From positions 62,001 through 126,000 of the forward strand of contig JABVXU010000090.1 in NCBI GenBank assembly GCA_013365365.1: DNA of 64,000 bases, given 5' to 3'. The notes below the pieces were generated by a model. The model was given only the letters and a program-made list of their open reading frames with translations. It did not search any database and was not told the DNA's origin. Source of the DNA: Cruorifilaria tuberocauda (lineage: Eukaryota; Nematoda; Chromadorea; Rhabditida; Onchocercidae). Made by a program: the position numbers and the translations under genes. Each line of letters begins with the position of its first letter. The first letter of the stretch is position 1. Of the stretch, positions 21,101 to 34,200 are shown in pieces.

Positions 21101-24100
21101 AAAATTACTGGTAATTTCAGGAGCAAAGCAAATGGAGTGCTTCCAAGTAATGAAGAAGTTAAAGATTGGTCTAAATAGTTTTTTCGTATCCGTACTCTAT
21201 CAAACGCCGTAGCGATAGCGAAATAATCTTATTCCCTTTATTCTTAAAGATAAGATAACGAAAAAAGAAAGAATGAAATTGATATAAATAATTAATTAAT
21301 TGCTGAACGATCTCTTATTGAATCTAGTAACATTACACAATTACTTTTGCTTTCCTTAATGTATCAAATATGTTCGAATTTAAATCAGTCGTAGAAAAAA
21401 TTTTCTTCGCCACAAATTATTGCTTTAGCTAATTACTTACAGGTTTCACTGAAAAAACTGAAATGACGAAACCTGGATGAAGTCGGCGTGCGAGATATCG
21501 TCCGCAAAAGATGGAAGCATTTTCACTGCACACATGCAATCTCTGAACGTTCCATAAATTATCAATGATGGATTTACTTTACAAATCGGTGCTAATCCCT
21601 CAATGGCACCTGAAGGAGTAGCGAAAATTCAAATAAATAGGGTAAGAAATATCACGCAGAATTTTGCCGCAAAAAATAATTATTATAAAACTTATCAGTG
21701 CTACTGTCAATGTTGCTATTGATAAGAATTACAAACATATTTATGTATTAGATAATTGCGCTAATTGAGATATTGTAAATCTGTCAATCAGTTTAAATTA
21801 ATACCAATATTTGTTCAGACAAATTATGAGTACTAGGAAGTTCTGCTGTCATATAATTATCTTAGATGTATTTTTGAAGACAATTATAATTTATTCCAAA
21901 CTGTTTAGAAACTTTAAATCATTCAAAGAAAGTTAACTTAAGAAATAATTTACGACATAACTTATGTCCAGTCATAATTTACTTGCACTCTACCATAAAT
22001 TAATCCTTTTTTAATTACCCTAACTATCATTACTATGACCTTCACTATCAGTTAAATACTATTACTTTTATTAAAAACAAAATAATACAGAAAGAATGAA
22101 ATATGCAAAAATTTCGACCTTTGTAGACATTGCAAAATGCTCCGGAACCAAGTTTCATTTCATGAAATACAACTAATCGAGATTTTTCCAGTAACCATGA
22201 ATTCTCACTTACAAAATAAAAATGAATTACTGGAAGTCAGAATTGTTTCCTTCATACTATTGAAAAATTTTCTTTCTTGATTGTATTAGTATTCTTGAGA
22301 GATTTAAAAAGTATTACTTCACTTTCCTTCTCGTCTTTATAGGTACTTTAACTTCTTTTTTCCTCATCCTTTATCTTAATAACTTTCCATCGTATTGGCA
22401 TCTTTGTAATTCTTTTCTATTAATCATTTGAAATCTTTTCTGGAAATCTCAAACCTTAGATCTCGGGAAATTCCATGATAATCTTTCGTTATCATACCAT
22501 AGAATGCTGATTTATACAAAGAGCTTATAATCTAATATGCTTAAATCCACGGTATTTATGAAATGATTTAATATCCGAATCATTATTATAATAGAAAAAT
22601 TTAATAAAAACTTACACATCATGAATACGCTTAAAACATCGACCATCTTCATCTTTAAAATCATTTCGTGATTTTCCGATACTAACACCTGTCATCTTTT
22701 TTATCGTCGTCTTTCCACTCGTACCACAATGAAGGCAAAAATTCCAATTATATGAATTATGATTTATATCATTTTCTGATTGCGAATTTCGTTGCAACCA
22801 TTCTCGATGCACAATAACAGTAAGTATTATCAATATGAGAAAGATTAATGATAAGCCAATAGTAAATCCCAATTTCACTGCAATTTGGATTTTATGCCCT
22901 CTTTAATTTTTGATTAATTTAATATATATAATTTACATTATGAAAATGAATTTCTCAATGGACGAAATCATAAGATTGCGCAGATAAGACAGTGATTGAT
23001 ATCATTTGATAAAGTACACAATTTGAAATTTAAAGAGTTTCATATTCTCAGCCTTTGTCTGTTCTTGCTTGAATTATTAAATATCAACGTGGAACATCTA
23101 AAAGACAGTGATTACAGAGAAAAGGTGAGTTGATAATGAGATGATATTTGATAAAGAAGCAATTATCCAATGGAAGCGTGATTAAATGAAACTGATAAGA
23201 AAACTAGACTTCTATTTCCAATGGTAATATTTATAACTGAATAACAGACTGTATATACTGTATCATTCCATTCGAATATGATACAATGAAACAGCGGAAA
23301 TTAAATAAATAAGAGTTATATATATCAATAAGGCATTCAAGAATAGAGTATTTTAGATATGCTATAATCAAACCTCCGAAGGAGTATAAAGTTGAATTAC
23401 TGGTGATGTGAGAAATATGCGGGATAGTATCATTCGGATCACAAGGTAATTTACGAAGTTTTTCATGAGATGAACGTAATGTCGGCTGGATTTCCAATTC
23501 TTCTAGATCGATATCATTACGATCTGAAATGAGAGTTAAAATTAAACTTGATAAATTTCAGTGGAAAACATTCATATCTTTATCAAACGAATTGCACCTA
23601 TGCGTAGTTAATTGCTGAAATCAAATATTATGAATTATGAATTTGCATTATGTAATAGAAATATTCACTAAACAAATCCAAGTATACACGTTAGTTTAAT
23701 GTCATTAATGGCGTTAGTGAAATTAAAAGGTAATATATTTATTACAGTATTAATGATAATTTGTTTCATTTACTTATCTTAGTAAACGGTAATTTTTGAA
23801 CAAATGATACGTGAAATATTAGAAAACATTGAAAATGCAAGGAAGTTGTCAAAAGTGCATGACGAAAAAAATGCATGACTGGACAAGTACGGAAATGAGT
23901 TACCATTATACCATCGTCTTTCCTCTTTTAAATTTGTTGGGATGGATTTATGAGAAGGCCATAACTGATTATCAATTTCTGATATCACTTCCACCCTATT
24001 ATCAGATCTTCCAATATCTTTCCTGCTATAAGGACTAGGCAATCGCTCATAATATGTTGTCAACGACTGCGAATTTTGGTTCGTTCTGTTTACAGTCTGA

Positions 24101-25534
24101 AACAAATAGAAAGCGAACAAAACTAAAATAAAATTAATAGTTGAAAGAAATTCTAAGAGGAAATTACTTTATCTGATAATTGTTATGAGATTATTGATAA
24201 GAGCATAGGTATCATGTGTTTCACATATAGTTCACGTATCTCTTTAAAAAAGTGTTTATGCCAAAGACATGATATAAATTATTTTAAATTAAAACACATT
24301 ACAATATCAAAGAACAATGATCGAAAAATCTTAAAAATTGCAATTAGATTTTGCCAAGGAGGGACTAAATAACTTTTGAACTTTTCATTCACTTTTTTCC
24401 ATGCAGTTGACTCATTCATGAGTTCCTTAAACCATATCGATTGACTACAATGTAAAGCAGTCATTAACTCAATTAAACAAAACATCAAGAAAACAAGCAG
24501 TGAAACATTTAAGGTTTGATGAGTTAAAGGACAGAGTATGAAGATTTAAGAAATGGCATTTATTGATTTTGTCCAATTTCATCCAGTCCGTTTGATCACA
24601 CTTTTGTAATAATTAATATTATTTGGAAAGAATATTTCATACCGCTCATTTTGAAGTGAATCGAGAAACGAGAAAATGAAGCTTAATGATGGAAAGCAGC
24701 AACTGTTTGATAAGCAAATATGTGGCCAAAAAGCGAAAACAAAACGAATTTGAAAAGAAAGGAACGATGAGGAAATTCATCGAAGCTGACAAAGAAATGT
24801 CTAATGAAAGCAATTTACTGCTCCTCCAATAAACTTTCACTTACGATTTCTTCATTAATATTTCGAAAAGCTTTTGAGAAGAATGAAATCATGACAAGTT
24901 CGAAATTTTAGCAGAAATGAGTAAAATGAACACAAAATCAAATAGTTCCAGCTTAATTATCTAACATCTATAAATCACTCATTTCTCGATCTCAGCATTT
25001 TAACGGTTGAAATGCAACGCATTCTTCCTGTTATTAACATTTAAACATGAACATCAGAAAAAGCCTCAAAATGACTTCATTCATTCTGATTAGATTTAAA
25101 TTATCAATCAATAGTGATTTATGCTATATCAAAGCAATAAGTTTTTAACTATTTCAATTTGTTGATAAGTAATAAAAATTGATCTAAAAGATCGAAAAGT
25201 AAAATGGAACAAAGAGTACCTGTTGTAATTTGATGATATCGTTATTAGCAGTTAAATCATTTTGGTCATTTTCAAATTGCTGCAAATTTTTTGAAGCAAT
25301 GTTATCCGAGTTTGTTGAAGTTTTAAGGGTAAAAGGAAGGAGTGGCTGTGCAGTATAATAAGTTCTCATGGATGGATGAGATGCAAAAGTTGAGTAAGTT
25401 TGTGATAAAGAACTGTTGATAAGTTCAGATTCCGAGATTGACATAAAAAGAATGCTGCAAATATTCCAAAGCATCGTTTTTCTTTTTCTCCACATTAATG
25501 ATAGCAGTGAGAGTAGGAATAATATATTTATCAT
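18166..25534 (-). CDS. receptor tyrosine kinase with short Cys-poor ectodomain (KIN-15/KIN-16-like), about 626 aa
   Basis: Twelve exons on the minus strand: 25220-25534, 23904-24096, 23374-23523, 22616-22877, 22119-22207, 21473-21609, 20817-20975, 20611-20685, 20089-20169, 19373-19500, 18891-19028, 18166-18319. Frame is kept at every junction. An N-terminal hydrophobic segment (signal peptide; the ATG at 25474, MLWNICSILFMSIS, is an alternative start) precedes a roughly 200-residue ectodomain. This has N-glycosylation sequons (NSS, NRT, NST) and no Ig-type cysteine pattern. The membrane span is about 222-242. The kinase has GSGAFCNVYKG (327-337), CAVK lysine K366, HRDVAARN (D472), DFG as ADFGLCR (490-496), RLPLKWMAPES and a CW..EPSSRPTF end. 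HRDVAARN and the small ectodomain suit the nematode KIN-15/KIN-16/OLD-1 group. The ligand is unknown. The C-terminal tail is short. Confidence 0.88.
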
Positions 25535-28500
25535 TTATCAGTAATCGTGCAATCATTGTTTAATTTGAGCTTCACTTTTAGCATCGTTGGGCTTAGTCCT
25601 TAAAAATTGGATGAATTTGAAAATCAAAGAAGTAAGATCTAAACTAAGACTGCAAGTTGAAAATGAAAGTAAAGCGAAAGAGTAATTAATTACTTTCATT
25701 ATACCTTGTTAGGTAACACTTGAATAATTCGAAAATTGATGATGCATTGATATAAATGTTATCATCAAGGCTATTACATACAGGTTACAATAGTCATACT
25801 AACCTAAGGCAAACCTTTTTATTAAAGGAAATCAAAATGTTTAAACGTCATTGCTCTTATTATTGAAATTTTAATTACAAGAAGAGATTTCGATCATACG
25901 TTTCATATTGAAACAATTTTATTTAGTTATATTGCAATGTTTTACGTCAACTACGTAATGAAATACACGGACACTAGCTGAATGACAGAAAAGAGGAAAG
26001 GTTGAAATAGAGTGAAAATTCATGAAAAATAAAACTGACCTAATTTTGATTACTTTTTTCTTTCCTGTTTTCTTTTTTCCTGAAAATTCAAGAGGACTCT
26101 TTTTGATATCAATAATGATTTATTTGAAAATGATATAAATGCGCATGCACACGTACGTAATAGAAAACATATGCATTGAATGATAGTAGAAGTAATATGG
26201 ATGGTAAAGAAAAAAAATAATTTACTTTAAATTAAAATTTTGACAATTAGAAGATTTTAGGACTGAAAAATTGGTATGGGGAAGGCACGCACGAATTGTT
26301 GCGCAAGTTTGCTGCGAGATTGTCACGAGATCGTAATTAATTGAGGGAGAGAGTACTGTCGAGAGTGACAAGTAACTGTAGTAGGAGGAGGAAAAAAGGA
26401 GTTGAAATTACAATGGTCACTGAGTCAAATAATACAGATATTTTCATCCATTTAAACCATCATTTTTGCAGAGAGAGAGAGAGAGAGAGAGAGGATTCCT
26501 TTCCTAATTTTTACGCACACAGACAGCGGTCCTCATGCACGTACACCTATGTAGCCATAAGCAGTTTAATATTAAAAGATTTTCAAGTAGTGGCGGTAAT
26601 GGTAACAGATACTTTACTTGACCTTTTATTTCCTCTCCAGGATGACACGTGTACGGTTTTCTGAGATGATAGCGTACGTGTAACATTGTTAGATCCTGCA
26701 TAGTATGATATATTAGAATTCGAAATATAATATTTCATTGGAAAATATCAAGTTGATCTATTCTTCAATTATAAATAAAACTTTCATTGAAAAAACTTTC
26801 GACGTGGAAATTCTTAGAGAATTGAGAGAATGAGAGAAGTTCGGTTATCCAAGTGAAAACAAAACTTTCAACTAAGCAAACAATAATTCTTTCTTACAAA
26901 TATCAAATGATCTTTTTGCTAAATCATTTTGCAAATATTCACAAACTTTTTTCATTTCTCTTAATATTAAATGATAATTGAAAAATAAAAGATCGTAAAG
27001 CACTCATTTCAACTACTCTTCATTCAATTTTATTTGATGGAATTTGCAATGAATTCGAGTTGTACTGTTAGTACCGTACAATTTCAGTATTCCGCGTCTC
27101 TTAAGTTCAATCCATACAGTAACTGTTGCAAGTTCTGCAAGTATTGCAGCAGCTAATGAAATCTTTTTTGACATGAAATGAGATTATTGTATTCCATTCC
27201 ATTTTACATTCGTGATATTTACTGAAACAGTTAGTTCGGTTGGAAAGTAAAGTGTTTATCGTTGATGAAAATGTCAACAAATGTCGTGGCAATAATGTCA
27301 ACAAAGCTTTAAAAAATAGTAAATTTTCTTTTTTGTTAAGAGACAAGAAGATAATATAGGATAATAATGAGAAGCGAAAAAAGATTAGAATGTGAAAAAG
27401 TAACAAATCTATCATTTACAATTAGGTCTGATCGAACGAACGAAATGTTACTAAAATTGGTTTCACCTCAATTTTCCCTTTCAAATGATTAAATTTTGAA
27501 ATATTCGAATTTTTATCGTAAAACCAATTATCGTTCATTGAGAAAAAATGGTAAAAAAGGACGAGAAAATAAGGAATAATATATTTTTTTCAAAATTATC
27601 ATGAAAAGGAGAGAAAGAAAAGAGAGGTAATGATTGAAATGATAAGAAAAGATACGATCAATGGTACTTGGAATACTATTTTCATTCTCTTTAATTCTTA
27701 TATATTTGTTTTAATACAATTTGAATTCTTTCTCTTCTTTGCAGTTTATAAAAATGTTATTAAACGTGGAATTATTTCACTCCGTTTACTCCTTTTTATA
27801 AAAATATTGTCTTTTCGAAGTAATGAACAGTGAAGAAAATAAAGTTATCTGTTATCAAAGGTTAGAGGGTAAAAGCTGCTGTTAATAACTAATATTTACC
27901 TATTGCATTATTCCTGGTTTCGGGAATTAAAATTCAACGAAATCGAATATTCATTATTGTTTTAAAAATGAAACTATTGATCTCAAATCCTTTTAGATCA
28001 AGAGAAAAACTCGAGTAAATTATACACAGTTTCATTAAATCATAATCGAATCAGAAAAACTTAACCTTAACAAAAATCATCTAAAATCGCATAATATTTA
28101 GAAGTTATCTAAAAATCCTTGCAACAGTATGCTAAAAAAAATCATTCATTAAAAATCAAAGTAAATAAACAAGGAAAAGTGCTAAGAAATCCCAAATTGC
28201 ATGCAATTACAAGGTAATTTTACAAGTAACAGGTAGTATATAAGTATGAAAAATATATGCTATTATGCAATGAAGAATTCCAAAGTAAGATCAATATTAG
28301 AAGTTGGACATTAAGAATTTTACAAAAGATAAGAAATGAGCAAAGCTAACGAGCAGTCATTGAGTAGGTAAAAGTATATAAAACAGGTAGAAATAAGATA
28401 TTCACGTAAAATAATTGAAATAAACATAAGTGGAACTGCAAGAAATAATGTTAGCAAAGAGTATTCGATGACTGCAAACAAACCTAAATATGAGTGGAAT

Positions 28501-31265
28501 CAATAAACAAAAGGAATTAGTGAAATCTAATAGGAAAAATCAATTAGAATAATTTTTGATCATTCAGAAATATGATTACATATCCATACAAATATGTCTC
28601 GCAACTGTTATCAGTATCATCACAAGCTTTATCAGTGGTCTTGAGATGGGTTGTTTTAATGCAAAACAACGATCATCACGTTGTTCTATTCTTCTTGCTG
28701 TAATAAATGAACCATAAGGATATTGTGGTGATAGCTGATAAGATAATCTGATGAGGTAATCTGATGAGCTACTTCTTCTGACTACAGAAATTTTCTCAAA
28801 GTGAAGATAGAAATTATTCAACATCGAAACAGAAGACTGAATGAGTTACTCGATATACTTCACAACTTATATTTTCGAGCTAGAAATAGTAGTGGCTATA
28901 GTGGGAATGCAAGACAAGAATCAGTACAAAAGCATGTTCATCATCAACAAATGAGATTCAGACCCGATTGCTGCGTTATCATTTATCAGTCACGTATCAG
29001 TGATCCCAATGAAACAATATTAAGTTTCGATCAGTTTCACTGCAAGTTCGTTTTTTCTTCCCATTACTGTTACCATGAGTTCTTTGATGTTTTGAAAAGT
29101 CTTTTGCTATCATTTTAAAATAATGCCAGCTTTATTAATTTTAAGTGTTGTTTTACTTCCAAACATATTGGTTTTGTATCATATCATCTTATCTGTACTT
29201 TAAAAATTGTTGATTATTGCTATTATTATCAATTGTTTAGGTAAAAGTATATAAAGTGCGTTACTTTAACTTCACTGAATTATTTTTATACGACAAGGAG
29301 TTTACATGCAAACTTTATTTGCATTTAAAAACTGATGTCAGCTTGCGTGCAAATATTCCATTGCGTTTTACAAATTGAATGATTTACTTTTCATTTTAAC
29401 TAATTCTTATCACTTCCTCAGTTACTTTTTCGTCAGTTATTTACTTTCCCGTGTATTTCGTCTCCTATATTCTTTGGAAAGGATTAATGAAAAAGTAGAG
29501 TAAGAAGTGAAATAGGTTTAATTTCCTTATCAATTCACGCTGTTATATGATTTGAAAGTGATTTCTAATATTTCAATATTCATTCAGGGAATATTCAAAT
29601 GTTTTTTAAACAGGTTTAGGGTAAGAAACTGGGGGAATGTTGGGATTCGAGTATTTATTCTAAATATTGACACGTATGAATGCACGTTCAATATGCACTC
29701 ATAACTCGTTTCATCAATTGTTATAACAACTCAATTATCTAGAAAATTGACAAATAAATTTCTGTTTTTTTCAAATAACTGAGATATTTAATTGTTTTTT
29801 CCATGCGAATTAAAAAAATCCATGATATCATTTAGTTTATCAAATGATAAACGAATTTCGTTCTATCCATTCATGCAATTCTTTTTCTATAAACATTCAA
29901 TCAATCAATATTCACATTTATGCAGCATGGCAATATTAATCAAAGCATTGCGAATTACAATTATCAGTTAATCAAGAGATACAAGAATTAAGGCACTGGC
30001 ACGTATATGTTATAACAAATAGAAGTCCACAATCTTATTCTTTTGATGAAAAGAAAAATTTAATAAATATAGCAATTAATTATTTTATAGTTCACAATGC
30101 GAAAAGACAAGACTAAAATTAGAAATATCGATTGGGATTTGAATTATTCGCACAGAAAATATTGTATTAGATGAGTATCTGAATATTGCAAAAAGAATTG
30201 TTTGTTTATTTCAGTATTTCCTAGAAAAGGCTTATGCAATTCAATTGTTTAATTACTGCTAGTTTAAATCTACCCGTTGAATGCAGTGAAATTATTGATT
30301 AATTATTACATCGAAATTATGGAAATTAATTATGAATTTTTTTTCACACTTCATACTTTTTAGATGTTATCAAATAAGCAATGATGAAAATACAATGAAA
30401 ATAATTTGCAATGACTTCTAAATGTTTTCAGGTTATCAATAGGTAGAATAGAAAAAAAAGATACAAAGAGGTGTTAAAAGATTGCAAATTTTGAAGTATG
30501 AAAGATTTCAAAACTTGAAATCAATATTACAAGTAAGCATTGAGGAAATGCGACTGCTAGTTCTCTAAGCTTCCATCAAATATACAATTGCACCCATCCT
30601 ACATCATTTCCGGTTAGTGATCATGAATATTTCGATCCCAAATTATAGCAACGACTGATTTTTTTGTCCAATCATTTTATTGCTCAATCGCTTTTTGTAT
30701 TGATTTTGTATTGTTCTATCACCGAATAATCGAAAATATTAATTAAAAAAATTAAGGTATCTATTAATTAAGAAGAATTTCTTGGCAGTCTAATGCATTA
30801 TTATAGGAAAGCATTCAGCGATTTCTACTCATCAAAGGAATATTTCAAATTTACCTAAAATTTATTACTGTAAGATATTGCTATTCATTATTGAGTAATT
30901 TAGAAAAGAATAAGCAAAATTTCACTATTATAATGAGAATTTCCTTCTGATAAAATGAATTTATTCACTTCTATTTATGAAATGTTGATATATCTGTTTT
31001 AAATTGAGAAAATTTGCTAGATATTTAAATAAATTTCTATGAGAAATTTTGTTCCTTTCATTAGATTTTTCATCAATTCCTGTAAATATTCATTTTCTAA
31101 ATAAATATTTTTAATATAAATAGTTGTGAAAAGCAAAGTAAGAGAGATCCTAGAATTGAATCAAATTTTAAAAATGAGAAAAGATTCAGGAAATACGAGA
31201 ATAATATGGGTGTGGAATAAAAGATAAAATTGATAGAGTATATACATATACGCGATTGCATCGTA
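25535..31265. other. gene-poor region upstream of the receptor kinase gene; one ambiguous ORF pair at 28576-29118
   Basis: This segment should include the receptor kinase promoter. A GA microsatellite lies at 26471-26492. At 28768-29118 a plus-strand frame stays open for about 117 codons and has a rather protein-like composition. A minus-strand frame at 28576-28824 overlaps its start and ends in a stop after ARHICMDM. Neither could be tied to a family or to a clean exon chain, so neither is called as a gene. The rest is AT-rich and shows nothing I can support. Confidence 0.4.
26471..26492. repeat. (GA)n microsatellite
   Basis: Eleven GA units lie directly after a TTTTTGCA run, about 940 bases upstream of the receptor kinase start, so GAGA-type promoter function is possible but unproven. 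A reading frame across it (26341-26664) is not convincing as coding sequence. Confidence 0.85.
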
Positions 31266-34200
31266 TTACATTTCTACCACTCCTTTTAACAGTTCAGGAA
31301 CTTTTGATTGAGGCGTATTATCTTCACTACTTGGAGGATCAGTTATTATATGTGGAACTTGATGTTTTACAATACCGCTGTCTTGATCAGTCATTAGCCT
31401 GAAGTAATATTCTATAACAGCTTTTTTAATTAATTAAATTTTTATTTTCTTTGAAGCAATTCATTTATTCATCTCCCTTATTGTTGCCAATTAATATGAT
31501 TCAAAAAATTTCTTGAGATTGATTAGTCAATGAATATTGTGAACTTTTATTTTAGATTCAAATTTAAACATCGTTTAATTAAAATTTTGTGTCAAATACA
31601 ATAATTAAAATTTTGTGTCAAATACAATAATTCCATTCATCAATCAAATATTTTCATTCTCTGAATTTTTTTCAGAAATCAGAAAACTGTCATTTTGAGA
31701 TTACTGACTCCAAAAAAATTATTACTTCCGATGTTTTTCTTTCCTCTCTCTATTGTAAAGTAAAAATGGGAAAATTTCCTCAGTGAAATGGCATTACTTT
31801 CAAAGTATATTGTGATTTGCTCTGTTTTTTTTTCGTAAGAATGTATAAGTACGAAGAGGGAAGAAATTTAAATCTTTAAAAAAGAAATTTTTTTTCTGGC
31901 GAAAAGAGAAGCTTAATTCACTGAATAAAAGGTTCAGAAGAGATATGAGAGAGATATAATTTGGATTATTATTGCTCCACTTTTATTCTCATTTAGTTTC
32001 TGTTTCTTTGCTTTTTTCCATCAAATAATTAATGAATCAGGAAAACAAAATTGCTGTTGAAAAACGATCCGCTTTCATTGTTTGAAATTGTAATTTAAAT
32101 GAATTAAAGTAAATCTAATTCAAATAAAGTCCCAACAAAGAATAGTTACCTTGTAGTTTGTTGAGCATGATTCATACCAATTCCGTGACGCATGAATGCC
32201 GCAGGATTTCGATGATAATTGCGACCTGAAATTGTGCTTTTTTCTGTTCATTTTAATCATTTAAAAATATGAATGATGACAATCTGAGTGATATGTGTAA
32301 AAAATGAATCAGATTGAATTATATTCTATGCGATTATCTTAAATTGAAAGTAAATAAGGAATGGGAAAAATGAACGAACCTAAACCGAAACTTGGCGTAA
32401 TGCCCTGAAATCCATCACTTCTTACAGATACCAAATCATCATTCTGACTATGCTGCTGCTGATCTCTGTTTTCTATCTGAAATATCAGTTGAAATTGATC
32501 AATTAAGAGATCAAATCTTCACTTCATCTTTCATTCCTCAACAGAATTTCCAAAAAACCAAAAAAATTGGATTTCATTTATTCAACAACTGATAGTTTTG
32601 CAATAGCGATCGATGAAATTATCCGTAAGATTTTTCTTTTTATGAATTTCACAGAAAACACATTTCTATGCGTTTTGCAAACTTATCAACTTTAATTTTA
32701 TAGAATTTATGATCTGAATATGATAAACGTCTATGATATACAATAAGTATCGTTGATTTCAGATTAAATATGTTGAGAAGTTGGAAGAGAAAGGAAAGAA
32801 GAAAAGTTACTTTTACCTGAAAATCCCATCTTCCTCTTGTCCTGGAATTAGCATTAGCGCCACGTTGTCTTCGATTCCTCCTAACACAAAAAATAATTCC
32901 ATATAATATCAAAATAATATATCCCATAACTGTTAATGCTATAAAACATATTCGCATATCGTTGAGGTAGCGTGCCACGTCGTGCAAGTCATCTGCCATG
33001 CGAATAAATTTGTATGATTCGCTGAAAGAAAGCAATTTAAAATGAATTTCCATTCTTTTATAATGTTTAAGGCAAAAGAATTTGAAATATTTTTTATATT
33101 TATATTAATAATTTTATTTTTCTCTAATTTTTCTTACGTTACTTTCAAAAAATTTCATTTTTAATACGATTTTGATAGTCTGTAATCCTCGTAATTATTT
33201 GAATCGATGAAATTTCAATTCATGTTAAGTGCTATAAAAAAAATATTTAATAGTTAAGCTATCTAGCTTGATAAATTAATTAGTAAGTTTTTAACATAGT
33301 AAAATCCAAGTTTATATCTTTGTTATTGCATAAAGAGATGGATGAATGAGTGTTAAACTAATTTCAAAAGTCTATTAATAAGGAGTGAAGGACAGAAAAT
33401 GATAAAAGATAAGAATGATTATTTTGAGTGATTAAAATTACTATAAATTAATAAAAAAATCATTGAAATTGAAATGATATATTTACTGAATTATTGATTG
33501 ATTTTTATCGACATTAAATTATTCTAATCAATTCAAATAAATTTTGCTATCATTCTTCTCGTTGCACCAAATTGTATCATACAAAAGACCGAACTAAATG
33601 AATAATTACTGGAAATTATTAAAAACAATTTCAGATTTAATCGTAGGAAATTGTGGATATTAAGCTGAAGAATACAATTATCAACGAGTTAATTATTCTT
33701 ATCAAAACTTTTAATTAATAAGGAATCTGACTAATTTGCATAGAATGAATGAAATAAATAATTCTTTTTCACGAACTATGCTTTCTCATTTATGAAATTA
33801 TAATGATAGCTTACGTGCAATAAACTACAAAATATATTGCTGTGAAAGATTTTTAAAAAAAACAAATTGCTAATTTTTTTTTATTTTGTATAACTATCAG
33901 CAAATTAATTTACTAATTAAATTTAGCCATAAATGACTGATTACCAGTTTGAGTAATGTGATATAGCTTATTATCAAGTATATTAAGTAAATGTGAAAAA
34001 GGAATGCAAAAGATTGGTGCACTGAAATAGTAAGTGATAAAGACTTTAAAACATTGCTAAACTGCTTCAACACAGGCATCGTCTGTACTATTCTCATTGA
34101 TAACTCCATTGATAACTTGATAAATTAACTATCAGTTTTCCCTCCTAACGATCACGTCATTCTTCAGTCCATTGATAACGATCAGCTGTTATCCATTCTT

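Noticed and set aside
24279..24488. Minus-strand frame with a protein-like stretch (KELMNESTAWKKVNEKF) in a receptor kinase intron
   Set aside because: It would need phase 2 entry while both flanking exons are phase 0, and it shifts the frame into a stop. It is not inserted as an exon.
26341..26664. Plus-strand frame across the GA microsatellite
   Set aside because: It begins with Arg/Glu repeats from GA units and shows no family or exon structure.
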